Notes under the pieces: model-generated
The model's input: the letters and a program-made list of their open reading frames with translations, nothing else
Told to the model about the DNA's origin: nothing
Database searches by the model: none
Source of the DNA: a bacterium
GTDB taxonomy: Bacteria > Krumholzibacteriota > Krumholzibacteriia > LZORAL124-64-63
Assembly (NCBI GenBank): GCA_016719645.1
Contig: JADJYS010000028.1
Coordinates: 123,419 to 187,418, forward strand
Length of the DNA: 64,000 bases
Direction of reading: 5' to 3'
Shown here: positions 27,540-35,081 of the stretch, piece after piece
Numbering within the stretch: the stretch's first letter is position 1
How the letters are laid out: each line of letters begins with the position of its first letter
Made by a program: the position numbers and the translations under genes

Positions 27540-29370
27540 ATGGCCGCAGCCGACCTGTCCGCCCACCGCGAGCGCGCGGACCTGCCCGTGGACCAGACCT
27601 GGGACCTGAGCCGAATCTACCCGGACTGGGATGCCTGGGAACGGGATTTCGACGCCGTCGCGGCGCTCCTGGAGGAGGTCGCGGCCCTCAGCGGCAGCCT
27701 CGGGCGGTCCGGCGCCGACCTCCTGCGCGCCACCGAACGCGTGCTCGACGCGCGCCACCGCCTGGAGCGGGTCCACGTCTACGCCCACCTGCGCAGCGAC
27801 GAGGACACGCGCATCGGCGCCCACACCGAGCGCAAGGGCCGGGCGGACACCCTCGGGGTGCGGTTCGCCGAGGCGGCGAGCTGGTACGATCCCGAGCTGC
27901 TCGCCCTGGACGACGCCACCCTGGCCGCCTTGCGCGCGGACGAGCCCGGACTGGCCCTCTACGACCACCACTTCGCCGACCTGCGGCGCAGCCGCCCCCA
28001 CACCCTGCCCCCGGCCGAGGAGGCGCTGCTGGCGGCGGCCGGCCAGATGTCGCGCGGCGCGTCGTCGATCTTCGGCGCCCTGGACAACGCCGACCTGGTG
28101 TTCCCGACGATCCGCGACGAAGAGGGCCGCGAGGTCGCGCTGACCAAGGCCCGCTACCAGAAGTTCTCCCGCTCGCGCGACCGGCGCGTGCGCGAGGAGA
28201 ACTTCCGCGCCTTCCTGGACACCTACGGGCGCCACCGCAACACCCTGGCGGCCACCCTGGACGCCAACGTGAAGAACCACGTCTTCTTCGCCCGCGCCCG
28301 CCGGCACGCCGGCACGCTGGAGGCCGCCCTGCACCGCAACGCCGTGCCGGTGCCGGTGTACCACAACCTCATCGCCGCCGTGCGCGCGCAGCTGCCGCTC
28401 GTGCACCGCTACACCCGGCTCAAGCGGCGCGCGCTCGCCCTGGACGAGCTGCGCGACCACGACCTCGCCGGCGCCCATGTTCCCCGACGGCGAGCCGACC
28501 TACACCTACCAGGAATCCAGCGCCCTGCTCTGCGAAGCCCTGGCGCCGCTGGGCGACGCGTACCTCGCGGTGGTGCGCCGGGGCCTGTCGGACCGCTGGA
28601 TCGACGTCCACGAGAACGCCGGCAAGCGCAGCGGGGCCTACTCCAGCGGGATCCACGGCACCGACCCCTACATCCTGCTGAACTGGAGCGGCCAGCTGCG
28701 GGACACCTTCACGCTGGCCCACGAGATGGGCCACTCCCTGCACAGCTGGATGGCCACGCACACGCAACCCTATGTGTACAGCGACTATCCGATCTTCACC
28801 GCCGAGGTGGCCTCGACCTTCAACGAGCTGCTGCTGCAGCGGCGGCTGCTGGCCGCGACCGCCGATCCCTCCCGGCGCCTGGCGCTGCTGGACAACCACC
28901 TCGACCAGATCCTGGGCACGGTCGTGCGCCAAACGATGTTTGCGGAATTCGAGCTGGCGGTGCACCGTATCGGCGAGCAGGACGGCACGTTGACGGCGGA
29001 CCGCCTCGACGAGCTGTACCTGGGCCTGCTGAGGGACTACTGGGGTCCCGAGGTCGTGCTGGACGAGGTCCGCAGCGCCCGCACCTGGAGCCGCGTCCCG
29101 CACTTCTACTACAACTACTACGTCTACCAGTACGCGACGGCGTTCTCGGCCTCGACGGCCCTGGTCCGGCGCGTGACGGAGGGCGGCGCGGCGGAGCGCG
29201 AGGACTACCTCGGGTTCCTGAAGTCCGGCTGCAGCCGCCACCCCGTCGAGACGCTCCTGCGCACCGGCGTCGACGTGACGACGGACGAGCCGGTGCGCGA
29301 CGTGTTCCTGGTCTTCGGTGCGCTGATGGACGAGATGGAAGGCCTGCTGGCCGTGGAGGACCGTCGATGA
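27540..29370 (+). CDS. pepF: Oligoendopeptidase F (M3 metallopeptidase), one frame break near 28468
   Basis: The start is ATG 27540 behind GGAGGA. The N-terminal part reads DQTWDLSRIYPDWDAWERDF, the standard PepF opening. At about 28466-28470 the frame shifts by one base: the expected HDLYAPMFPD junction reads HDL then APMFPDGEP in the next frame. The C-terminal half carries the zinc site HEMGHSLHSW preceded by YILLNWSGQLRDTFTLA. The repaired length is about 609 residues, as usual for the family. It hydrolyses medium-sized peptides in the cytoplasm. Its TGA overlaps the ATG of the lipoprotein gene (ATGA). The break is probably a consensus error. Confidence 0.92.
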
Positions 29371-30014
29371 CCCCGAGATTCCCGTCCCGCAGCTCCGCCT
29401 GGCCGGTCGCCCTCGGCCTGCTGCTGACCATGGCGTTGCTGGCCGGCTGCGGGAAGAAGGACGAGGCCGCCGGCGGCAAGCGCGACGGCCGGGGCGATGC
29501 CGGCGCCGACACCGCCGCCCGGAACAACAACCTGATGGACCTGAACACCCCCTCCACCAAGCCCCACCCCGAGGGCGAGTTCGTCGCGACCTGGCCGTCG
29601 GGCTGCGCCCGCATCCGGACGCGGACCGTGCCCTCGTCCGCGGGCGACGGGCGCGACGCCGTCGTGCGGGCGGAGTGCTACCGCGACGGCGACGCCTCGC
29701 ACGGCTGCTCCGTCAGCGTCTGGTTCGAGCGTCCCGACGGCGGCCCCCTGTCGGTCGAGGACGTCACCGCCGCCGTCGCGCGCGGCATCGGCGACCGCCG
29801 CCTGCAGATCGTGCGCCAGACCCCCGTGCGGCGCGACGGCATGGAGGGCGTGCTCGCCCTCTGCCGCGAGGAGGGCGGCACCCGCTGCGCGTGGTACGAG
29901 GGCTACCTCCACCGCGGGCGGATGCTCGTGGTGACCGCCTGGAGCGCGCAGGACGACCTCTTCGAGGACCCCGAGACCCGCGACTTCTTCCGCTCGGTCA
30001 CCCTGACCTATTGA
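29367..30014 (+). CDS. Lipoprotein of unknown function
   Basis: This 215-residue protein begins in an ATGA overlap with pepF. Residues 1-28 form a lipoprotein signal with lipobox LLAGC. The mature part opens with a charged, glycine-rich linker and then a small globular domain with four further cysteines (CARIRTRTVP, AECYRDGD, HGCSVSV, LCREEGGTRCAW) that could pair as disulfides in the periplasm. I do not recognise the domain. Coupling to pepF may only reflect gene packing. Confidence 0.7.
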   Translation: MTPRFPSRSSAWPVALGLLLTMALLAGCGKKDEAAGGKRDGRGDAGADTAARNNNLMDLNTPSTKPHPEGEFVATWPSGCARIRTRTVPSSAGDGRDAVVRAECYRDGDASHGCSVSVWFERPDGGPLSVEDVTAAVARGIGDRRLQIVRQTPVRRDGMEGVLALCREEGGTRCAWYEGYLHRGRMLVVTAWSAQDDLFEDPETRDFFRSVTLTY

Positions 30015-30033
30015 CCGCGGCTTCTCACCGGGG

Positions 30034-30061
30034 TTGACACCGCCGCCGCCGGCGCTATTCT
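30034..30061 (+). promoter_or_regulatory. Sigma-70 promoter of the DtxR-family regulator
   Basis: A consensus TTGACA at 30034-30039 and TATTCT at 30056-30061 are separated by 16 bases, 42 bases before the regulator's ATG. The predicted start point falls just before the palindrome at 30071-30085. Confidence 0.6.
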
Positions 30062-30070
30062 ATAGCTAAC

Positions 30071-30085
30071 AAACATTTCTTGTTT
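30071..30085. promoter_or_regulatory. Palindromic candidate operator of the DtxR-family regulator
   Basis: AAACA-TTTCT-TGTTT is a perfect 5-base inverted repeat with a 5-base centre, placed between the promoter and the ATG. Position and symmetry fit autoregulation by a dimeric HTH repressor. It differs from the classical DtxR box but resembles the A/T-rich arms of MntR-type sites. Confidence 0.4.
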
Positions 30086-30102
30086 TATCCGAGGGGCGGG
30101 CC

Positions 30103-30609
30103 ATGGCCGAGCAGCAGCTCAGCGCCAGCCAGGAAGACTACCTGGAGGCGATCTCCCACGTCATCGACGAGAAGCGTGTCGCGAGATCCAAGGATCTCGT
30201 CCAGCGGCTCGGCGTCAACAGCTCGTCGGTGACGCAGGCCCTGCGCATCCTCTCCCAGAAGGACCTCATCCACTACGAGCCCTACGGGGTCGTGACCCTG
30301 ACGCCTGCCGGCGAGACCCTGGCCCGCGACGTGATCCGCCGCCACAAGGCGCTCAACGCGTTCTTCGTGCGCATCCTGGGCGTCGACGCCGCGACGGCCG
30401 AGGACGCCGCCTGCAAGATGGAGCACGCCATGCCGCGGGTCATCGTCGAGCGGCTCGTCCAGTTCATCGACTACACCGAGCGCTGCCCGCGCGGCAGCGC
30501 CGAGTGGGTGGAGGGCTTCGGCTACTTCTGCCGCGCGAAGTCCGAGCTCGACCCCCACTGCCAGGCCTGCGAGCTGATCTCGCCGCCGGCGGGCCCCCGC
30601 GAGGCCTGA
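30103..30609 (+). CDS. DtxR/MntR-family metal-dependent transcriptional regulator
   Basis: This 168-residue protein has the N-terminal winged-helix opening SQEDYLEAISHVIDE, the recognition helix NSSSVTQALRIL and the metal-responsive dimerisation domain with HKALNAFF and MEHAMP, which provides His and Glu ligands. There is no C-terminal SH3 or FeoA domain, so it is of MntR length. The C-terminal tail has four cysteines (RCPRG, YFCRAKS, PHCQACEL) that could bind an extra metal. It likely controls iron or manganese genes, but none lies next to it. The gene has its own promoter and a promoter-proximal palindrome. Confidence 0.9.
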   Translation: MAEQQLSASQEDYLEAISHVIDEKRVARSKDLVQRLGVNSSSVTQALRILSQKDLIHYEPYGVVTLTPAGETLARDVIRRHKALNAFFVRILGVDAATAEDAACKMEHAMPRVIVERLVQFIDYTERCPRGSAEWVEGFGYFCRAKSELDPHCQACELISPPAGPREA

Positions 30610-30799
30610 CGCGGCTTCGCCCGTTGTGCTATGTTCCCTGCCGGATCGCCCCACCCGCCTTCCCTGCGCCCCCGCGGCCGCCGGGACGCGGGCGACACCC
30701 TCGGGACAGATCGCCCGGAATTGCCCCGGCCGCCCGGCTCGGGTATCATGACGGAGGTCCCGCCGCCCATCCGCGGGCGGCCGTCCTGAAGGAGGCGTC

Positions 30800-31390
30800 G
30801 TGACGGCGACAGACAACGGCGGGCGCGACGACGGCCTCGCGCAGCAGCCCCGGCGCCCGGCGCGGGTGATCGTCACGCCGCTCGCCGCTTCCCACCTCCA
30901 CCCCCTCGGCAAACGCGATGTGCAGCGCGTGCTCGCCGTCCTGCCCGACGACTCCGTCGCGGGGCTGCGGTCCGTCAGCCTGCTCGACACCCAGTCGGAC
31001 GAGCGGGGCCGCCTCGTCCTGGGTTCGTTCCGCCGGCCCGGCTTCGTGCGGCTGCACGCGGTGCCCGCGGGGCCCTGGCGCACCCCCGCCCTCGGCGCCG
31101 ACGACGTGGCGGAGCTGCGCCGCTTCGGCGCCCGGGTCGAGCACCGGGGCAACGGCCACCTCGTCACCTGGACGCCCGCCGCCCTGCGGCTGTTCACCGT
31201 CGTCGGCGTCCTGCTGCCGGGCGTGGCCCGGCACCACCGCGAGCGTCTCGGCCACGCCGAACCCGGCACCGCGGTCCGCGTGCTCGGCGACGCGTCGCCC
31301 TGGGTCGTCTCCGACCTGGCGTTGAGCCAGTGGTCCGCGTTCCTCGCCGTCGGCCGCGACGGCGGCGCGGCCATGCGGGCCGAGTCCTGA
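30800..31390 (+). CDS. Conserved-looking hypothetical protein
   Basis: This 196-residue cytoplasmic protein starts at GTG 30800 behind a strong GAAGGAGG. It has no signal peptide or membrane segment. The middle reads SLLDTQSDERGRLVLGSFRRP and GFVRLHAVPAGPW, followed by a hydrophobic helix and the basic, histidine-rich stretch LPGVARHHRERLGHAEP. The His-His-Arg-Glu and later Gly-His look like a possible metal site, but no known metallopeptidase motif is complete. Codon use is like that of its neighbours. The 190-base region upstream (30610-30799) holds no clear promoter. I do not recognise the family. Confidence 0.65.
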   Translation: MTATDNGGRDDGLAQQPRRPARVIVTPLAASHLHPLGKRDVQRVLAVLPDDSVAGLRSVSLLDTQSDERGRLVLGSFRRPGFVRLHAVPAGPWRTPALGADDVAELRRFGARVEHRGNGHLVTWTPAALRLFTVVGVLLPGVARHHRERLGHAEPGTAVRVLGDASPWVVSDLALSQWSAFLAVGRDGGAAMRAES

Positions 31391-31506
31391 TCCCGAAGAC
31401 CCCCGGGACCCCGCGCCGCACGGCTCCGTGAACGGTGTTGTGGCCCGTGCCGGGTATATGGTAGTTTCCCGAAGGCTCCGATTTCACCTGTCGCAGGAGG
31501 ACGACG

Positions 31507-32505
31507 ATGAACAAAGCATGGAAATACGGTCCGGCCTGGGCGCTGCTGGCCGGGCTGCTGGTCCTGGGCTTCGCCACCGTGCCCGCGCTGGCGCAGGACG
31601 AGGACGACGGGGGCGACCTCGAGGCCCTGCTCGAAGACGTGGGCGAGCAGTACGCCCGCGGCTACCTGGCTCCCCTGGTCACCGGGATGGGCGCCAACCA
31701 GAACAGCGGCCTGTTCCACACCGCGGCCATCCCCGGCACGCGGCTGACGGTCTCGTTCGGCCTGAAGGCCATGGGGACCAAGCTCGAGGACGAGGACAAG
31801 ACCTTCCAGACGGCCGAGCGCGTGACCCTGGACGAGCGCTACGGCATCGACCCGGGCGACCCCCGCTACGGCGAGGAGGGCACGCTGGTGATGAGCGGCC
31901 CGTCGGTCTTCGGCAGCGAGGACGACACCGGCACCATCACGGCCTACTACGCCGGCCTGCCCATCTACTCGGCCGAGGGCATCGAGAGCCTGGTCGACCT
32001 GGACTACGTGCCCCTGGTCATGCCCCAGGCCTCGGTCGGCGGCGTCATGGGCCTGCAGGCGACCGTGCGCTGGCTGCCCGACATCGACGCCGGCGACATC
32101 GGCAAGATCAAGCTGTGGGGCTTCGGCCTGTCGGCCAGCGCGAACTACTGGCTGCCGATGCTGCCGGTGGACGTCTCGGTCGGCTTCTTCAAGCAGAGCC
32201 TGGACGTGGGCGAGTACGTCGCGACCGACGCGCAGAGCATGTACCTCGCCGCCAGCCGGAGCTTCGCCCTGGCCACGGTCTACGGCGCCTACTCGAAGGA
32301 AGAGTCGTCGATGGACGTGGCCTACACGTACACCTACGACGACGACGGCACGGACGTCGAGGAAGAGGTCAACTTCTCGGTGGACGGCATCCAGGACAGC
32401 CGGCTGACGGTGGGCGCGACGCTGAACCTGGGCCTGAAGCTGAACGCGGAGGCCGGCTTCGGCGACGTGACGACCTACAGCGCCGGCCTGATCTTCGGAT
32501 TCTAG
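31507..32505 (+). CDS. DUF6588-like outer-membrane beta-barrel protein
   Basis: This 332-residue protein starts at ATG 31507 behind AGGAGG and has a signal peptide ending VPALAQ near residue 35. After an acidic linker comes LAPLVTGMGANQNSGLFHTA, then alternating amphipathic strands (LTVSFGLKAMG, ASVGGVMGLQATVRW, KLWGFGLSASANYWL) and a terminal aromatic residue, GLIFGF, the C-terminal signal of beta-barrels. The layout with an early NxGxFHTA segment resembles DUF6588 proteins of Bacteroidota (from memory, not a search). Its function is unknown. The gene is separated from the convergent lipoprotein by a shared hairpin terminator. Confidence 0.8.
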   Translation: MNKAWKYGPAWALLAGLLVLGFATVPALAQDEDDGGDLEALLEDVGEQYARGYLAPLVTGMGANQNSGLFHTAAIPGTRLTVSFGLKAMGTKLEDEDKTFQTAERVTLDERYGIDPGDPRYGEEGTLVMSGPSVFGSEDDTGTITAYYAGLPIYSAEGIESLVDLDYVPLVMPQASVGGVMGLQATVRWLPDIDAGDIGKIKLWGFGLSASANYWLPMLPVDVSVGFFKQSLDVGEYVATDAQSMYLAASRSFALATVYGAYSKEESSMDVAYTYTYDDDGTDVEEEVNFSVDGIQDSRLTVGATLNLGLKLNAEAGFGDVTTYSAGLIFGF

Positions 32506-32537
32506 CCCGCAGGGGCCAGGCGCCTTCGCCGGCACGA

Positions 32538-32568
32538 AAGAGGCGGAGACCCCGGGGTCCCGCCTCTT
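32538..32568. terminator. Bidirectional hairpin terminator
   Basis: AAGAGGCGG-A-GACCCC pairs with GGGGTC-CCGCCTCTT, a 15-base-pair stem with one bulged A, between two convergent genes. The A and T runs at the ends serve both directions. Confidence 0.65.
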
Positions 32569-32594
32569 CTCTGTTCCAGGAACGTGGGGCGGGA

Positions 32595-33212
32595 TCAGTC
32601 CGCGGGAGTGATGTCCCCGTCCTCGAGGTCCACGCTCCACTCCAGCGCGCCGACCGTGACCGTCGCGGTGTGGTTGCTGAAGAACTCGACCGTCGCCGTG
32701 TAGGCGCCGGTCGTGACGATCAGCTGGCCGCCGGACGGGTAGTTGTCGGCCGCGACGACGATGCCGCTGACGACGAAGCCGACGGACAGGGCGCCCGCGA
32801 GCAGGGAACCCGTGCCGTTGGCCAGCCGGGGGTCGCCGGTCGCGGTGACGTCGAAGAGCAGCGTCGCCGGCAGGATGTCGTCGGCGCCGGGGCCGTCGAA
32901 GTCGATGGTGAGGCGGTGATCGGCGTCCGTGTAGACGTGGTCGGGATCGCTGTCCAGCCAGTAGGTGCCGGTGATGTAGCTGCTGCCGCTCACGGTCTCG
33001 ACTTCGGGCACGGCCTTGACCGCAGCCAGGTCGTCCAGCACCTCGACCATGCCGACGGTGATGAACGCGCTCTGCGTGGCGGCATCCTCCGCGGTGAAGA
33101 TCGGCTCCTCGTTCGGCGTGACCGGGTCGTCGCCGCAGCCGGCGGCGATCATCAGCGCCAGCGCGGCGGGCGCGAGCCAGAACAGCCGTGCATCCATCTT
33201 GAATCTCTTCAT
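32595..33212 (-). CDS. Secreted lipoprotein of unknown function
   Basis: This 205-residue protein starts at ATG 33212 with AAGGAGG upstream. The signal sequence ends in the lipobox MIAAGC, followed by GDDPVTPNEEP, the acidic linker common in exported lipoproteins of this window. The mature part is rich in Asp, Gly, Thr and Val (DPDHVYTDADHRLTIDFDG, TLLFDVTATGDPRLANGTG), consistent with a beta-sandwich. No cysteines or catalytic motif are visible beyond the lipid-attached Cys. It is a single gene convergent with the DUF6588-like barrel. I do not recognise a family. Confidence 0.72.
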   Translation of the reverse strand: MKRFKMDARLFWLAPAALALMIAAGCGDDPVTPNEEPIFTAEDAATQSAFITVGMVEVLDDLAAVKAVPEVETVSGSSYITGTYWLDSDPDHVYTDADHRLTIDFDGPGADDILPATLLFDVTATGDPRLANGTGSLLAGALSVGFVVSGIVVAADNYPSGGQLIVTTGAYTATVEFFSNHTATVTVGALEWSVDLEDGDITPAD

Positions 33213-33341
33213 GGGGTGGTCCCTCCTTCGATTCCGGTTACGTCCACGATCCGGGCAAGCGAGCGAGCCCTCGGGTCGGCGTGAAGCCCGGGCCGAGAGT
33301 AGCACGGGAGCGCGCCCCCTGCCAATCCCCAGGATCCGGGC

Positions 33342-35081
33342 TCAGGGCAAGTTGATATCGGCGGATCGGGACCCGCATTTAGCGCCCGCGTAGGTGACCC
33401 GGGCCTTGCCGCTCCCCGAGACGATCCACTGGACTTCCCTGGTCGAGAACCCGTCGACCCAGGTCGGGATGCGCCCCGGGTGGTGGCGGACGGGCTCGAC
33501 CGTCCCGAAGTCGCGGTCCAGCAGGACGCCGCCCCCGTGCACCGTGAGGCCGGGGCCCTCCAGGGTGAAGACGTCCAGCGGCAGGACGGCCTTGCCGCGG
33601 GCGCGCTCGGACAGGGTCGGCATGGCGCCCGCGTTGGCGGCGCGGGCGCGGACGCGCGTGAGGCCGCCGCCGAGGTCCTTGGTCTCGAGGATCTCGAGGC
33701 TCAGCCGCGGCGCCTGCGTCGCGGTCCAGATCACGTACATCGCGTTGCGGTGGAGCGTCTGGGGCAGCAGGAACTCCGGCGGCAGCCGCGTGGTGAACGC
33801 GCGCCAGCCCCCGATCTCGATGTCGCCGTAGGTCGGATGATGGAAGGGCTTCCAGTCCGAGAACATCTCGCCCGCCATCAGCGCGTCGTTGAACTTCTGG
33901 CGCTCGACGAGCGTGGGGCGGCGGCTCCACAGCTCGCCGTCCTCGCCGTTCGGCTCGTCGCCGTGGCCGCGGTAGGCCGCGTCCGAGCTCATCGACAGCT
34001 CGGTCACGAAGGCGTAGACGCCCAGGCACTGGTACAGCCACTCGTCGAAGTCGCCGTGCGTGGTGTAGAGGTCCGTGCTCGAGACGAGGTAGCGGTAGCC
34101 GGGCACGATGCGTTCGCCCTCCTCGCCCAGGAAGTCGAAGACCTTCAGGTCGCCCGGGGGCAGCGCCGGCGAGAGCGCCGAGCCCGGCCCGCGCAGGAAC
34201 ATCCCGCCGTAGTTGTGGAAGTTGAAGCCGAAGCAGACGTTGGGGTGCGCCCACAGGAACTCCGCCACCGCGCGCGTGCCGCGGGCGCTGAACGGGAAGT
34301 CGCCCGAGCCCTCCTGGACGTAGCCGGGCTGCCACAGGAAGCCCCAGTTGCGGTTGAGGTCGAGGAAGCCCGGGGTGTCCTCGTTCACGCGGCCGTCGCC
34401 GTCGTTGTCCAGGCCCTCGCGTCCGAGCAGGCGCCACTCGGCCTGCTCGCCCGGCTCGATCGCCACCGTCACGCGCGGGTCCTCGGGGTCGGTCTTGTGC
34501 GTGCCGAAGGGGTCGCGCACGCGCATCTGCAGGATGCGGCCGTCGCCGTCGAGGTCGTCGACGTCGTCCTCGTCGAGCAGGCCGTCGCGGTCGTCGTCGT
34601 GCGGGACGCGGGCCGAGCGCCCGATGTCGAAGCCGCCCGGGTCGGTGAAGAAGCGGGCGCGGCTGTCGACGTTGACCGTCGGCACGATGTAGAAGGCGCA
34701 CGTGTCGACCAGCTCGGTGATGCGGTCCCACTTCCCGTACTTGTCCAGCAGCTGCCAGGCGAGGTAGAGGCACACCTCGGTGGCCTGGATCTCGTTGCCG
34801 TGGATGGCGCCGTCGGCGTAGACGCCGGGCTTCTGCGTGTCGGCGCCGGTGCGCCGGTTGGTGACGGTCAGGCACCAGAGGTCGCGGCCCTCCTCGCTCT
34901 TGCCCAGCGACGCGAGTTCGGTCAGCTCCGGGTGCGCCGCGTGCATCGCCTCGAGCACGGCGACGACCTCGTCGTTGTCGTAGTAGCGGTCCCAGACCAT
35001 GCGTTCGAGATCGACCTCGAAGGCCGCCGCGGGCGCGGCGGCCAGCAGCCCCAACAGGCAGGCCAAGAGCGTGCGTTTCAT
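33342..35081 (-). CDS. Secreted M14-family zinc carboxypeptidase with calcium-binding-like insert
   Basis: This 579-residue protein starts at ATG 35081 behind AGGAGG, with a signal peptide ending AAPAAAF near residue 21. The M14 zinc ligands are present: HGNE (His-x-x-Glu) near residue 94 and the later His in GFNFHNYGG, with the catalytic Glu in FVTELS. Between them is an Asp-rich insert, HDDDRDGLLDEDDVDDLDGD, and later NDGDGRVNED, resembling calcium-binding EF-hand or thrombospondin type 3 loops. It should hydrolyse peptides outside the inner membrane. The C-terminal third looks like a beta-sandwich. Its start overlaps the stop of an upstream paralogue (ATGA), so the two are coexpressed. Confidence 0.9.
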   Translation of the reverse strand: MKRTLLACLLGLLAAAPAAAFEVDLERMVWDRYYDNDEVVAVLEAMHAAHPELTELASLGKSEEGRDLWCLTVTNRRTGADTQKPGVYADGAIHGNEIQATEVCLYLAWQLLDKYGKWDRITELVDTCAFYIVPTVNVDSRARFFTDPGGFDIGRSARVPHDDDRDGLLDEDDVDDLDGDGRILQMRVRDPFGTHKTDPEDPRVTVAIEPGEQAEWRLLGREGLDNDGDGRVNEDTPGFLDLNRNWGFLWQPGYVQEGSGDFPFSARGTRAVAEFLWAHPNVCFGFNFHNYGGMFLRGPGSALSPALPPGDLKVFDFLGEEGERIVPGYRYLVSSTDLYTTHGDFDEWLYQCLGVYAFVTELSMSSDAAYRGHGDEPNGEDGELWSRRPTLVERQKFNDALMAGEMFSDWKPFHHPTYGDIEIGGWRAFTTRLPPEFLLPQTLHRNAMYVIWTATQAPRLSLEILETKDLGGGLTRVRARAANAGAMPTLSERARGKAVLPLDVFTLEGPGLTVHGGGVLLDRDFGTVEPVRHHPGRIPTWVDGFSTREVQWIVSGSGKARVTYAGAKCGSRSADINLP

